A stretch of 64,000 nucleotides of DNA from Bacteroidales bacterium UBA3743. Its GTDB lineage: Bacteria > Bacteroidota > Bacteroidia > Bacteroidales > Paludibacteraceae. This document shows, piece after piece, positions 40,918 through 48,195 of this stretch (positions are counted from its first letter, which is position 1; each line of letters begins with the position of its first letter). The stretch lies in contig DFGT01000030.1 of assembly GCA_002371265.1 (NCBI GenBank), positions 124,001-188,000 on the forward strand, in the 5' to 3' direction. Made by a program: the position numbers and the translations under genes. The notes beneath the pieces are model-generated. The model did no database searches and had not been told where the DNA came from. It saw only the letters and a list, made by a program, of their open reading frames with translations.

Positions 40918-41120
40918 ATGCCACGCCGTCAATTGATTGTTAAACTTTACAATTATAACAACATTCCGGGTGAAATTGTCGTTTACAATGGCGGGCCTCG
41001 ACTCAAGGTTGCTTGCATCCTTGTTTTGCATCGCACGGAGGATTACAAAGTAAACGCGTACCCCAATTCCTTATTTCAGAGGAGTTTAATTTAATCACGG
41101 CGTGGCATTTTTGTTTTGTT
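40918..41120 (+). ncRNA. Putative structured RNA of about 195 nt (6S-like architecture)
   Basis: ATGCCACGCCGT (40918-40929) pairs perfectly with ACGGCGTGGCAT (41097-41108), which is followed by TTTTTGTTTTGTTTTT. Inside, GATT and TTAAACT (about 40935-40946) pair with AGTTTAA and AATC (about 41083-41096). Further in, AATTG and CGTTTAC pair with GTAAACG and CAATT, and an apical CAAGG/CCTTG hairpin can form. A closing stem, an interrupted middle and an apical stem in about 190 nt is the plan of 6S RNA. A 58-codon frame from ATG 40918 exists, but it starts only 2 bases after the -7 box, so it is unlikely to be translated. Identity as 6S is unproven; a MITE with 12-bp ends is the alternative. Confidence 0.5.
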
Positions 41121-41186
41121 TTTATGTTATACAATAGGCAACAGTTAAAAAAACCAAAAAAAAGTATACTCCATTTAAAAATTTAT

Positions 41187-41194
41187 TATTTTTG
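41187..41194 (+). promoter_or_regulatory. -7 box of the large T9SS gene
   Basis: TATTTTTG, perfect TAnnTTTG, 43 bases before ATG 41238. Confidence 0.6.
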
Positions 41195-41237
41195 CTATAT
41201 AGAATTGAATGAAAAATAAATAATAGGGTTTACGAGT

Positions 41238-43991
41238 ATGATGAAGAATTTTACTAAAATATTACTAGGACTTGTCGCACTATCGACAACTGTCACTACA
41301 TATGCAATGGAATGGAGAGAAGTGGTAAAAATGGACTTTGGAGGAAACGATGAAAGTGCAGATGCCATTTGCAACACTAAGCCAAGCAGCACTGAAATGG
41401 AAACCGATTTGGAGTGGATTGGCCAGAACACGATGTTTGGACCAGGGAAGTATATTATTATCAAAGCAACGGAACTGGCAGACGTGGGAAAGGGATGCAA
41501 TCTTACAAACTGGGGTGAGTCATATACCGGTATGCCTAGATGGGTGAAAGGAGGAGACCACACATTTCCAAGTGACACAAAAAAAGGATATTATATGGCA
41601 TTTGACTGTACGCCAAACGTAAACAGACTAAAGCTATATAAGAAAGTATTGCCTGTATCTTGTGCTGGTGTAGAATTCAAACTTGAGGCATATCTAGCTG
41701 CATTGAATGATAAGGATGTTGCAGCTAATACAGTAAGTGTTTCAATCATAGGAGGAGGAAAAACACTGGCATCTAAAGAATTAAATCTAAAAACCCCAAC
41801 AACAGGTCAAATCACATGGGAGCACCTATCCACAACATTTAAAGTGGATGATTCTAGTATTTCTTCTGTAGACTTTTTAGTAGAATCATTAATAAATATG
41901 TCCTCAGGCTGGGATATTGCATTGGACGATATCACTATTTCTGTGAACCAGCCAACGATAGAAATCACCACAGGTAAATTCTACTACAAAGAGCCAGCTA
42001 CGCTAAAAGCCACTTACGACCAAGATGAATTCGACGCTTTTTTTGGAAGTTCATACTCTAACGTAGTATATAAGTGGTATAAATACAACGAATCAAGTAA
42101 AGATTTTGAAGAGATAAGTGGTTCAGGAGGCAACTACACACCAGGAAGTGACATCAGCTACACAATAGCTTCATTTGAAAAGGAGTTGCACAATGGAACA
42201 TATAGACTTATCGTTTCCACAAGTGACAATTTTGGAAATAATCTATGTTCTATACAGAAAGATTTTGAGGTCAAGGAAACCTTAAACAAAATCAGAATCG
42301 TAATGTGCAAAGATTCCACAATCACAACTGAATATGGAGATGTATTGAGTACGGTTGATGCTGACGACCAAACCGTTGACTTCGAAGACAGAGCCATCCA
42401 ATACATTATAACATGCATACAATACAAGTCTTTGGATACGAAATATGACATGCAATGTTTGAATAACGACTATCCAACAGTAGGCGACATCAGATTAGAC
42501 GATATTATCGAAAGAGACCAAGAGTCTGGATGTCCGACATCTATACAAAAGCACTATATAAGAGTGACAGACGATGTTGTAATGGATGACCCTAAACATC
42601 TATGCGAAGGAGAAAAATACATCACCGACGACAATGTAGACAAATACTACACAGAAGTTGATGAAATAGAAGGAGACTCTATTGCTTTCGACTCTGATGG
42701 TTGTCGTCATGCTCAATACGTTTTTGTCCACCCTAAATATGAGTTAGAGGAAGAGGTCACGGTATGTAAGGGAGACTCATATGACGGAGTGCCATACAAC
42801 AAAGTCGGAACATACAAAGGATCAGAGATAAAGTTGCAGTCAATTTGGGGATGTGATAGTATAATCACACCAAACATCACAGTGGTAGAGCCAGTCGAAG
42901 TAACAAAATCTGCAATAGTTTGTCCGTCTGACAACTACGAATTTGCCGGCAAGGTTTACAACTATCCTATCGACACCGTCATAGTTGAGAAAATAGAGAA
43001 GGGAGCCAGCAACGGCTGTGATAGTACAACAATCCTTCACTTGGTTGTTAACGAAGGTGGTGAGGTTCATCTTGACACTTTGATCTGTAGAGAACAAATT
43101 CTGTTCGGAGACTCATTTATGGTTGCAGGAACATTCCAAAAGAAAATAACCGGCTTCACAGAATCAGGATGTCCGATAGACACAATTTGGAATATCAATG
43201 TTGTGGATATTCAGTTGCGACTAAGATTGTTCAACAATCAGGATCAAGTATGTGAAGGTCAGCCATCTTCAATGAATGTGACATTGAAGACATACGACTT
43301 CAAAAACGGAAAGACCCTATCACCGACTTACTATTGGGATCCAGAAGTGCCTTCAAATGTACTGTCTCCAACACTATACTTAAATGAGACGACAACATAC
43401 TCAATATACGCTGACTTGGATTTGCCATCAGACGTTGATAAAAATGCAAAAGGTTGTCACGCAAAAGAGTCTGTCACAATAACAGTCAACCCGATACCAG
43501 AGTTGAGTGTAGACTCTGTAAATCCTGACGACAGAAGTGTCGAATATACAGTGACTGGTGGAACAATGCCATACCATATGTACCTTGGTTCAAAAGACTT
43601 AGGCATATTGGAAAGCAATTCAGACAAGAAAGATCATCTGCCTTACGGAAATCACATCCTTCAGGTTCAAGATAGCACAGGTTGTACGGCAGAGCAAGAG
43701 ATCGTTGTTAAGGCTACAGAACCAGAACCAGCTGTCTTCTTTACTCCTAATGGAGATGGAGAACATGACGTCTGGACAGTCAAAAATTTAGTAGATGTGT
43801 ATCCAAACTCTTCTATCAAAATCTACGATAGATATGGAAAGTTGTTATACTCTGCATTTGGCAAAGAATTTGAAAATGGTTGGGATGGAACTTACAATGG
43901 ATCAAAATTGCCAGCTACTGACTATTGGTATGAAATCGACATTGACGAAATAGACCGACAGTATTTCGGACATTTCACTTTAATTAGATAA
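41238..43991 (+). CDS. Large T9SS type-B secreted surface protein
   Basis: The 917-residue protein has a signal peptide (MMKNFTKILLGLVALSTTVTTYA). Its first 230 residues have a jelly-roll-like, carbohydrate-binding-type pattern (WDIALDDITISVNQP ends it). Several 60-80-residue modules with GCDS(I/T) strands and CxGDSY/CxSDNYEFAG openings follow, plus one module shared with the 36130 protein. The C-terminal 90 residues (AVFFTPNGDGEHDVW, IKIYDRYGKLLYS, GWDGTYNGSKLPATDYWYEID, YFGHFTLIR) are the gliding-motility-associated type-B sorting domain. It should be exported by T9SS; ligand unknown. An in-frame ATG at 41241 is equally possible as the start. Confidence 0.87.
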   Translation: MMKNFTKILLGLVALSTTVTTYAMEWREVVKMDFGGNDESADAICNTKPSSTEMETDLEWIGQNTMFGPGKYIIIKATELADVGKGCNLTNWGESYTGMPRWVKGGDHTFPSDTKKGYYMAFDCTPNVNRLKLYKKVLPVSCAGVEFKLEAYLAALNDKDVAANTVSVSIIGGGKTLASKELNLKTPTTGQITWEHLSTTFKVDDSSISSVDFLVESLINMSSGWDIALDDITISVNQPTIEITTGKFYYKEPATLKATYDQDEFDAFFGSSYSNVVYKWYKYNESSKDFEEISGSGGNYTPGSDISYTIASFEKELHNGTYRLIVSTSDNFGNNLCSIQKDFEVKETLNKIRIVMCKDSTITTEYGDVLSTVDADDQTVDFEDRAIQYIITCIQYKSLDTKYDMQCLNNDYPTVGDIRLDDIIERDQESGCPTSIQKHYIRVTDDVVMDDPKHLCEGEKYITDDNVDKYYTEVDEIEGDSIAFDSDGCRHAQYVFVHPKYELEEEVTVCKGDSYDGVPYNKVGTYKGSEIKLQSIWGCDSIITPNITVVEPVEVTKSAIVCPSDNYEFAGKVYNYPIDTVIVEKIEKGASNGCDSTTILHLVVNEGGEVHLDTLICREQILFGDSFMVAGTFQKKITGFTESGCPIDTIWNINVVDIQLRLRLFNNQDQVCEGQPSSMNVTLKTYDFKNGKTLSPTYYWDPEVPSNVLSPTLYLNETTTYSIYADLDLPSDVDKNAKGCHAKESVTITVNPIPELSVDSVNPDDRSVEYTVTGGTMPYHMYLGSKDLGILESNSDKKDHLPYGNHILQVQDSTGCTAEQEIVVKATEPEPAVFFTPNGDGEHDVWTVKNLVDVYPNSSIKIYDRYGKLLYSAFGKEFENGWDGTYNGSKLPATDYWYEIDIDEIDRQYFGHFTLIR

Positions 43992-44012
43992 AATTATTCA
44001 TCAATCAATATC

Positions 44013-44047
44013 AAAAGGAACGCTCATTTGCGTTCCTTTTGTTTTTT
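44013..44047 (+). terminator. Terminator of the large T9SS gene
   Basis: AAAAGGAACGC (44013-44023) pairs with GCGTTCCTTTT (44030-44040), followed by GTTTTTT. Confidence 0.88.
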
Positions 44048-44102
44048 ATGCATTTTGCATTCTCATTCTGCATTTATAATTGCATATCACCGTCACAAAT
44101 AT

Positions 44103-44110
44103 TATTTTTG
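44103..44110 (+). promoter_or_regulatory. -7 box of purU
   Basis: TATTTTTG, perfect TAnnTTTG. Transcription would start close to 44118, so ATG 44119 would be leaderless and ATG 44134 is the better start. Confidence 0.6.
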
Positions 44111-44133
44111 CATTGTAAATGAAAATAAACGAC

Positions 44134-45000
44134 ATGGAACAAAAAAGCAACACTGCTATACTACTTATTCACTGTCCTGACCAGGAGGGTATCTTGGCTG
44201 CAGTGACCAGCTTCATAAATGTGAACAAAGGTAACATCCTTTATCTTGACCAACACGTGGATTATCAGCAGAACACTTTCTTCACTCGAATTGAGTGGGA
44301 TCTGACTAATTTCCTTATTCCACGAGACAAATTGAACGAATACTTCTCGACTTTGTTTGGCTCACGCTACGACATGCAGTTCAGTCTGTACTTCTCAGAC
44401 ATCAAACCACGCATGGCAATATTCGTTTCTAAAATGTCTCACTGCTTGTTTGACATTCTTGCCCGCTATTCAGCAGGGGAACTTAATGTTGACATTCCGT
44501 TGATTATCTCCAACCACCCAGATTTGGCATGGGTCGGCGAGAAATTCGGCATTCCATATCATGTGTTCCATGTGACAAAGGAGAACAAAGCTGAAATAGA
44601 GAAAGCGGAAATGGATCTTTTAGCCGAGAACAACATCGACTTCATTGTTCTTGCCAGATATATGCAGATCATCAGCGAGGACATGATCAACAAATATCCT
44701 AACAAAATCATCAACATCCACCACTCTTTCTTGCCAGCATTCGTAGGTGCGAAACCATACCACCAGGCTTTTGAAAGAGGTGTGAAGATTATCGGAGCAA
44801 CGTCTCACTATGTGACTACCGAGCTTGACGCAGGTCCGATTATCGAGCAGGATGTGGCACGCGTCACGCACAAAGATTCTGTGAAGAGCTTCATCCACAA
44901 AGGTGAGGATCTGGAGAAAATTGTGCTTTCCCGCGCCGTGGAAAAACATATCGACAGAAAAGTGTTGGTTTACAAAAACAAGACTGTCGTATTCTCTTAA
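44134..45000 (+). CDS. purU: Formyltetrahydrofolate deformylase
   Basis: PurU hydrolyses 10-formyl-THF to THF and formate, balancing one-carbon pools. From ATG 44134 (288 residues) an N-terminal ACT domain (AILLIHCPDQEGILAAVTSF) is followed by the formyltransferase-like domain: FVSKMSHCLFDIL, ISNHPDL, VLARYMQII, and the catalytic HHSFLPAFVGAKPYHQAFERGVK with downstream ATSHYVTTELDAGPII. Start choice rests on the -7 box; five more residues would be added from ATG 44119. The methyltransferase gene follows after 3 bases, so the two form an operon. Confidence 0.95.
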   Translation: MEQKSNTAILLIHCPDQEGILAAVTSFINVNKGNILYLDQHVDYQQNTFFTRIEWDLTNFLIPRDKLNEYFSTLFGSRYDMQFSLYFSDIKPRMAIFVSKMSHCLFDILARYSAGELNVDIPLIISNHPDLAWVGEKFGIPYHVFHVTKENKAEIEKAEMDLLAENNIDFIVLARYMQIISEDMINKYPNKIINIHHSFLPAFVGAKPYHQAFERGVKIIGATSHYVTTELDAGPIIEQDVARVTHKDSVKSFIHKGEDLEKIVLSRAVEKHIDRKVLVYKNKTVVFS

Positions 45001-45003
45001 TTC

Positions 45004-46185
45004 ATGCAAGATTTCTTCTCTGCCGACACTTTAGCCTTTATCGCCGCTCATCAGGACGATGACGTGGCGAAATTGGCGTTAAAATTCTCGTCGCGCAAGG
45101 ATATTGATATTCGTGCAGCCTTACAACAGATCGAAGGCCGACAGATCGCAAAATCAAAATTGCCTTCGTTTGCAAACGCAGAAAACATAGTTTATCCCGT
45201 CAAGCTCTCCATGGAGCAGTGTTCTTCTGAGAAGACGGCAATATACAAGCAGTCGGTCGCTGGCGACGGTGCATCCATGATAGATCTGACATCCGGATTC
45301 GGAATAGACTTCTACTTCATTTCTCGCCATTTCAAAAAAGCAGAATACGTGGAGCGAAATGCTGACCTCTGCAGAATAGCATCTCATAATTTCAAGTCGC
45401 TCGGTGCGACGAATGTATCGGCGACAAACGCAGACGGCATAGAACTGATAAAAGCATCAACGTCGCATTATGATTTGATTTTTCTCGACCCTGCTCGCCG
45501 CGACAAAAACGGCAAGAAAACAGTGGAGATAAAAGATTGTGAGCCAGACGTTGCCGCGCTTAAAGAGACATTGCTGAGCAAATGCGACCGCATGATGCTG
45601 AAACTATCACCTATGCTCGACATCAAATCTGCTGTAAGAGATTTAGGCTGTGTTGAAGAAGTGCACGTAGTAGCCGTAGACAACGAATGCAAAGAATTGC
45701 TTTTCGTATGCAAGAAGGAAGCCTCATTCAAGAGGATCGTGGCGGCAAACATCAAGCCAGATGGAAAGACTGAAATGTTGGAATCAACATCAGCGTCGCC
45801 CACAGGATGTGCTTCATACTCTGCTCCACTCTCCTATCTCTACGAACCCAACGTCGCAATTCTCAAAGCAAACATCAGCGACTGCTTAGCTTCAGAGAAA
45901 GTTAAAAAGATAGCCCCATTCAGCCATCTGTTCACGTCTGACGAATTATACGAAGACTTTCCAGGAAGGAAATTTGAAGTGGAGAAGATATTTTCGATGA
46001 ACAAGAAAGAGCTCAAAGAAAACCTTGACGGCATAAAACGAGCAAACATCACATGCAGAAATTTTCCACTGCAGGCTGATGAACTTAGAAAAAAACTTGG
46101 AATAAAAGAGGGTGGAGACAAATATATCATTGCCACCACAGATGAAAACGGGAACCATTTATTAACAATTTGCCAAAAATTATGA
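45004..46185 (+). CDS. Class I SAM-dependent methyltransferase with THUMP-like domain
   Basis: The 393-residue protein has an N-terminal helical region (1-90), a Rossmann methyltransferase domain with SAM motif MIDLTSGFGIDFYFIS (about residues 92-107) and YVERNADLC, and LIFLDPARRDKNGKKT (about 158-173), whose DPAR resembles RNA-guanine methylase motif IV. A C-terminal THUMP-like domain (GRKFEVEKIFSMNKKELKENL, KRANITCRNFPL) completes it. THUMP domains bind RNA, so an RNA base is the likely target. This type is common in Bacteroidota and uncharacterised. Three bases downstream of purU. Confidence 0.8.
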   Translation: MQDFFSADTLAFIAAHQDDDVAKLALKFSSRKDIDIRAALQQIEGRQIAKSKLPSFANAENIVYPVKLSMEQCSSEKTAIYKQSVAGDGASMIDLTSGFGIDFYFISRHFKKAEYVERNADLCRIASHNFKSLGATNVSATNADGIELIKASTSHYDLIFLDPARRDKNGKKTVEIKDCEPDVAALKETLLSKCDRMMLKLSPMLDIKSAVRDLGCVEEVHVVAVDNECKELLFVCKKEASFKRIVAANIKPDGKTEMLESTSASPTGCASYSAPLSYLYEPNVAILKANISDCLASEKVKKIAPFSHLFTSDELYEDFPGRKFEVEKIFSMNKKELKENLDGIKRANITCRNFPLQADELRKKLGIKEGGDKYIIATTDENGNHLLTICQKL

Positions 46186-46251
46186 CAGCGGCAAAACAAA
46201 GGCTTGCCATGGCATACTTTTTGCAGTGTTTTGAGTGAAACAATAAAGAAA

Positions 46252-46902
46252 ATGAGAAAACTATTAACAGTAACTTGTGGCATTTTATGTGCTTCATTAG
46301 CTTTTTCCGCCCCTGCAAAAGGCAGCAAAAAGAAAGGTGCAAGTGCAGCATTCACAGAAGGCAGTGTGGCGATGGACATCACCATCGGTGCACCGACTCA
46401 ATCAGGGACAGAGCATAAAGAAGTAATGATTCCACCTCTATCTTTGTGCGTAGACGGAGGTTTGACAAGTTTGGGCAAAAGTGGCAAAATGGCAATATCT
46501 TTAGGAGGTATGGCGAGCTACTACCTATATGATGTATGGGGTTACAAGTACGGTTACAACTATCACGGATATTACTATCACACCAATCTATTCTACGACG
46601 CAGAATTACACAATATTTTCGTGGCATTCCGTGGAGCTTTCCACTTTGACCCAACTGACAGAATAGACGTCTATGCAGGTTTGCTTATGGGTGGACACTG
46701 GAAGATCTGGAACTATGTGGAAGACGTAGAATTCTACAACTATTTCGGAGAGAATCCAACCCGTAACAAGTTCAGCTTCGGTCCATTCATTGGCGCAAGA
46801 TTTTTCGTAACCAGTGGATTCGGTTTCAAAGCTGAGTTTGGAACAGATTCTGGCAACGGAATTCCTTATGCACAGGCTGGTATCACATTCAAAATAAGAT
46901 AA
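46252..46902 (+). CDS. Outer-membrane beta-barrel protein
   Basis: From ATG 46252 (216 residues) a signal peptide (MRKLLTVTCGILCASLAFSAPA) precedes a short Lys-rich segment and about eight amphipathic strands with Gly/Tyr-rich turns (GYKYGYNYHGYYYHTN). The protein ends in YAQAGITFKIR, so the penultimate strand has the usual aromatic pattern but the last residue is Arg, not Phe. It resembles small OmpA-like or OMP_b-brl barrels. The longer frame from 46204 lacks a signal peptide and was rejected. Function unknown. A strong terminator follows. Confidence 0.7.
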   Translation: MRKLLTVTCGILCASLAFSAPAKGSKKKGASAAFTEGSVAMDITIGAPTQSGTEHKEVMIPPLSLCVDGGLTSLGKSGKMAISLGGMASYYLYDVWGYKYGYNYHGYYYHTNLFYDAELHNIFVAFRGAFHFDPTDRIDVYAGLLMGGHWKIWNYVEDVEFYNYFGENPTRNKFSFGPFIGARFFVTSGFGFKAEFGTDSGNGIPYAQAGITFKIR

Positions 46903-46966
46903 TCCATATCACATCGGTAGATCATTATACATTCATTTATAAAGAGCTATCAATATTAGGCATGTC

Positions 46967-47002
46967 AAGCGGCACCTCATTCTCTTGTTTGAGGTGTCGC
47001 TT
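46967..47002 (+). terminator. Terminator after the barrel gene
   Basis: AAGCGGCACCTCA (46967-46979) pairs with TGAGGTGTCGCTT (46990-47002), with one G-U-type mismatch; a T-rich stretch follows a few bases later. Confidence 0.75.
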
Positions 47003-47058
47003 GGCTTTAAATTTTATTTAAAATTTTAATTGACGTTGCAAAATTCAAAAAGCATCCA

Positions 47059-47066
47059 TATATTTG
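47059..47066 (+). promoter_or_regulatory. -7 box ahead of the Rpn-type remnant
   Basis: TATATTTG, perfect TAnnTTTG, 63 bases before ATG 47129. The promoter of the decayed nuclease gene seems to be intact. Confidence 0.5.
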
Positions 47067-47128
47067 TAATCGAAATCGTTTAGTCTGTTTGGATTAGACA
47101 CTAGTTAGTACAAAATTAATAACATTAA

Positions 47129-47340
47129 ATGGCAAAATTCATTGATTTGCGATGCGATTACGGGTTCAAATTCTGCATGTCAGACCCGACAATCATGAAA
47201 TTCATTCCCAATACAATCCTGAAAGGACGTATGGGAAATATCAACCCATTAGTTTACGAGCGGCGGTCAAAAGGTCACTTCATCTGATTGAAAAGGCTAA
47301 GGTTGGAACTTTTTCCGACGATGAAATGGACATGTAGGAG
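47129..47340 (+). pseudogene. Internally deleted Rpn/PD-(D/E)XK-family transposase-like gene
   Basis: From ATG 47129 the frame reads MAKFIDLRCDYGFKFCMSDP and on to TIMKF, the characteristic start of Rpn (recombination-promoting nuclease, PDDEXK) family proteins in Bacteroidota, but it stops after 52 codons at 47285. In another frame the DNA then encodes LHLIEKAKVGTFSDDEMDM, which resembles the segment near the C-terminus of the same family (KAxxxxFxxxEMxxYE). About 200 central residues are missing. So this is a decayed copy with a large internal deletion and frameshift; a real short gene is unlikely. The rest of the 495-base gap (46903-47397) holds only the terminator and promoter listed. Confidence 0.6.
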
Positions 47341-47397
47341 CATGTTTTATAATTATCACCATTCAAAAAAACAGAAGCGTTAATTTGACGCATTCAC

Positions 47398-48195
47398 ATG
47401 AAATATTATTTAGCAGCTGTGTTTTTCTTGTTTTCATTAGTAGCAGTTTCTCAAGAAAAAAGCACACACTCTCAATCAATGGGATCAGTATCAGTTTACG
47501 ACGATTACCACACAAACTGCTCATTTTCTGCGTTGCTTGAACAAACTGAGGTTTGTTTTGGCTACCACAACAGTTTTTTTCTGTCGGAATTGGGAGAGAC
47601 CACACTGCACATATCTTTCCCGACATCAAATCTAGTCCATAGCTATACAGTGTCTGCATTTGGTTATTCCGACTATAACGATATCACTGCAAAAATATCA
47701 TTGGCTCGAATGTTCACTCCACGAATGAGTGCAGGAATCTCCACAGCATACATTCTTCACCATCACGTTGGAGCAGAAAAAGGAATGTCCGGTTTCATTG
47801 TCTCACCGGGAATATACTGCTATTTTGCAGAAGACAACCTACTGGCTTGCTACGCTGAAATCGGTAGGAAACCTTTGTCTATTGACAATCATAAATTAAC
47901 ATATTCTACATTCGTCGCCTATAATCTCACCATCAACACATACGTCAATTGGGCAACTGAAATTGGCGTGGAAAACAACGATTTCATCGGGCGAATGGGA
48001 TTTAGCTACAACGTGGAAAAGGTTTCACTACGTTGCGGGGCGAGCCTGATGCCTATCCGCCCGTCGGCAGGAATAGGATTCGAAATCGACTGCTTTGATT
48101 TTTCATATGCCGCCGATTATTGCAACACACTCGGCACCCGTATGTCACTGGGATTCTGCTGGAAAATCCAAAATAAGAAGAGAAATGCGAAATAG
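47398..48195 (+). CDS. PorQ/PorV-like outer-membrane barrel protein
   Basis: A 265-residue protein with a signal peptide (MKYYLAAVFFLFSLVAVSQ). The body alternates beta strands of outer-membrane type and includes FSALLEQTEVCFGYHNSFFL, ISLARMFTPRMSAGISTAYI, FIGRMGFSYNVEKVSLRCGA and a C-terminal LGFCWKI followed by basic residues. This order resembles PorV/PorQ-like or type-IX-associated barrels, but I cannot assign it firmly. Its last codons overlap the start of the next gene by 11 bases, so both are translated from one message and probably act together in the outer membrane. Confidence 0.6.
   Translation: MKYYLAAVFFLFSLVAVSQEKSTHSQSMGSVSVYDDYHTNCSFSALLEQTEVCFGYHNSFFLSELGETTLHISFPTSNLVHSYTVSAFGYSDYNDITAKISLARMFTPRMSAGISTAYILHHHVGAEKGMSGFIVSPGIYCYFAEDNLLACYAEIGRKPLSIDNHKLTYSTFVAYNLTINTYVNWATEIGVENNDFIGRMGFSYNVEKVSLRCGASLMPIRPSAGIGFEIDCFDFSYAADYCNTLGTRMSLGFCWKIQNKKRNAK

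Noticed and set aside
40918..41093. 58-codon open frame starting at ATG 40918 (MPRRQLIVKLYNYN...)
   Set aside because: The ATG lies 2 bases after a perfect -7 box, so it would be at or before the transcription start, and the same bases form the closing stem of a long hairpin.
47160..47185. GGGTTCAAATTC resembling a tRNA T-loop
   Set aside because: No acceptor, D or anticodon stems can be paired around it; the bases belong to the Rpn-family reading frame.
47152..47337. 61-residue open frame as an independent small gene
   Set aside because: Its first half is out of frame with the recognisable Rpn start, and its second half fits the C-terminal part of the same family, so it is one decayed gene.
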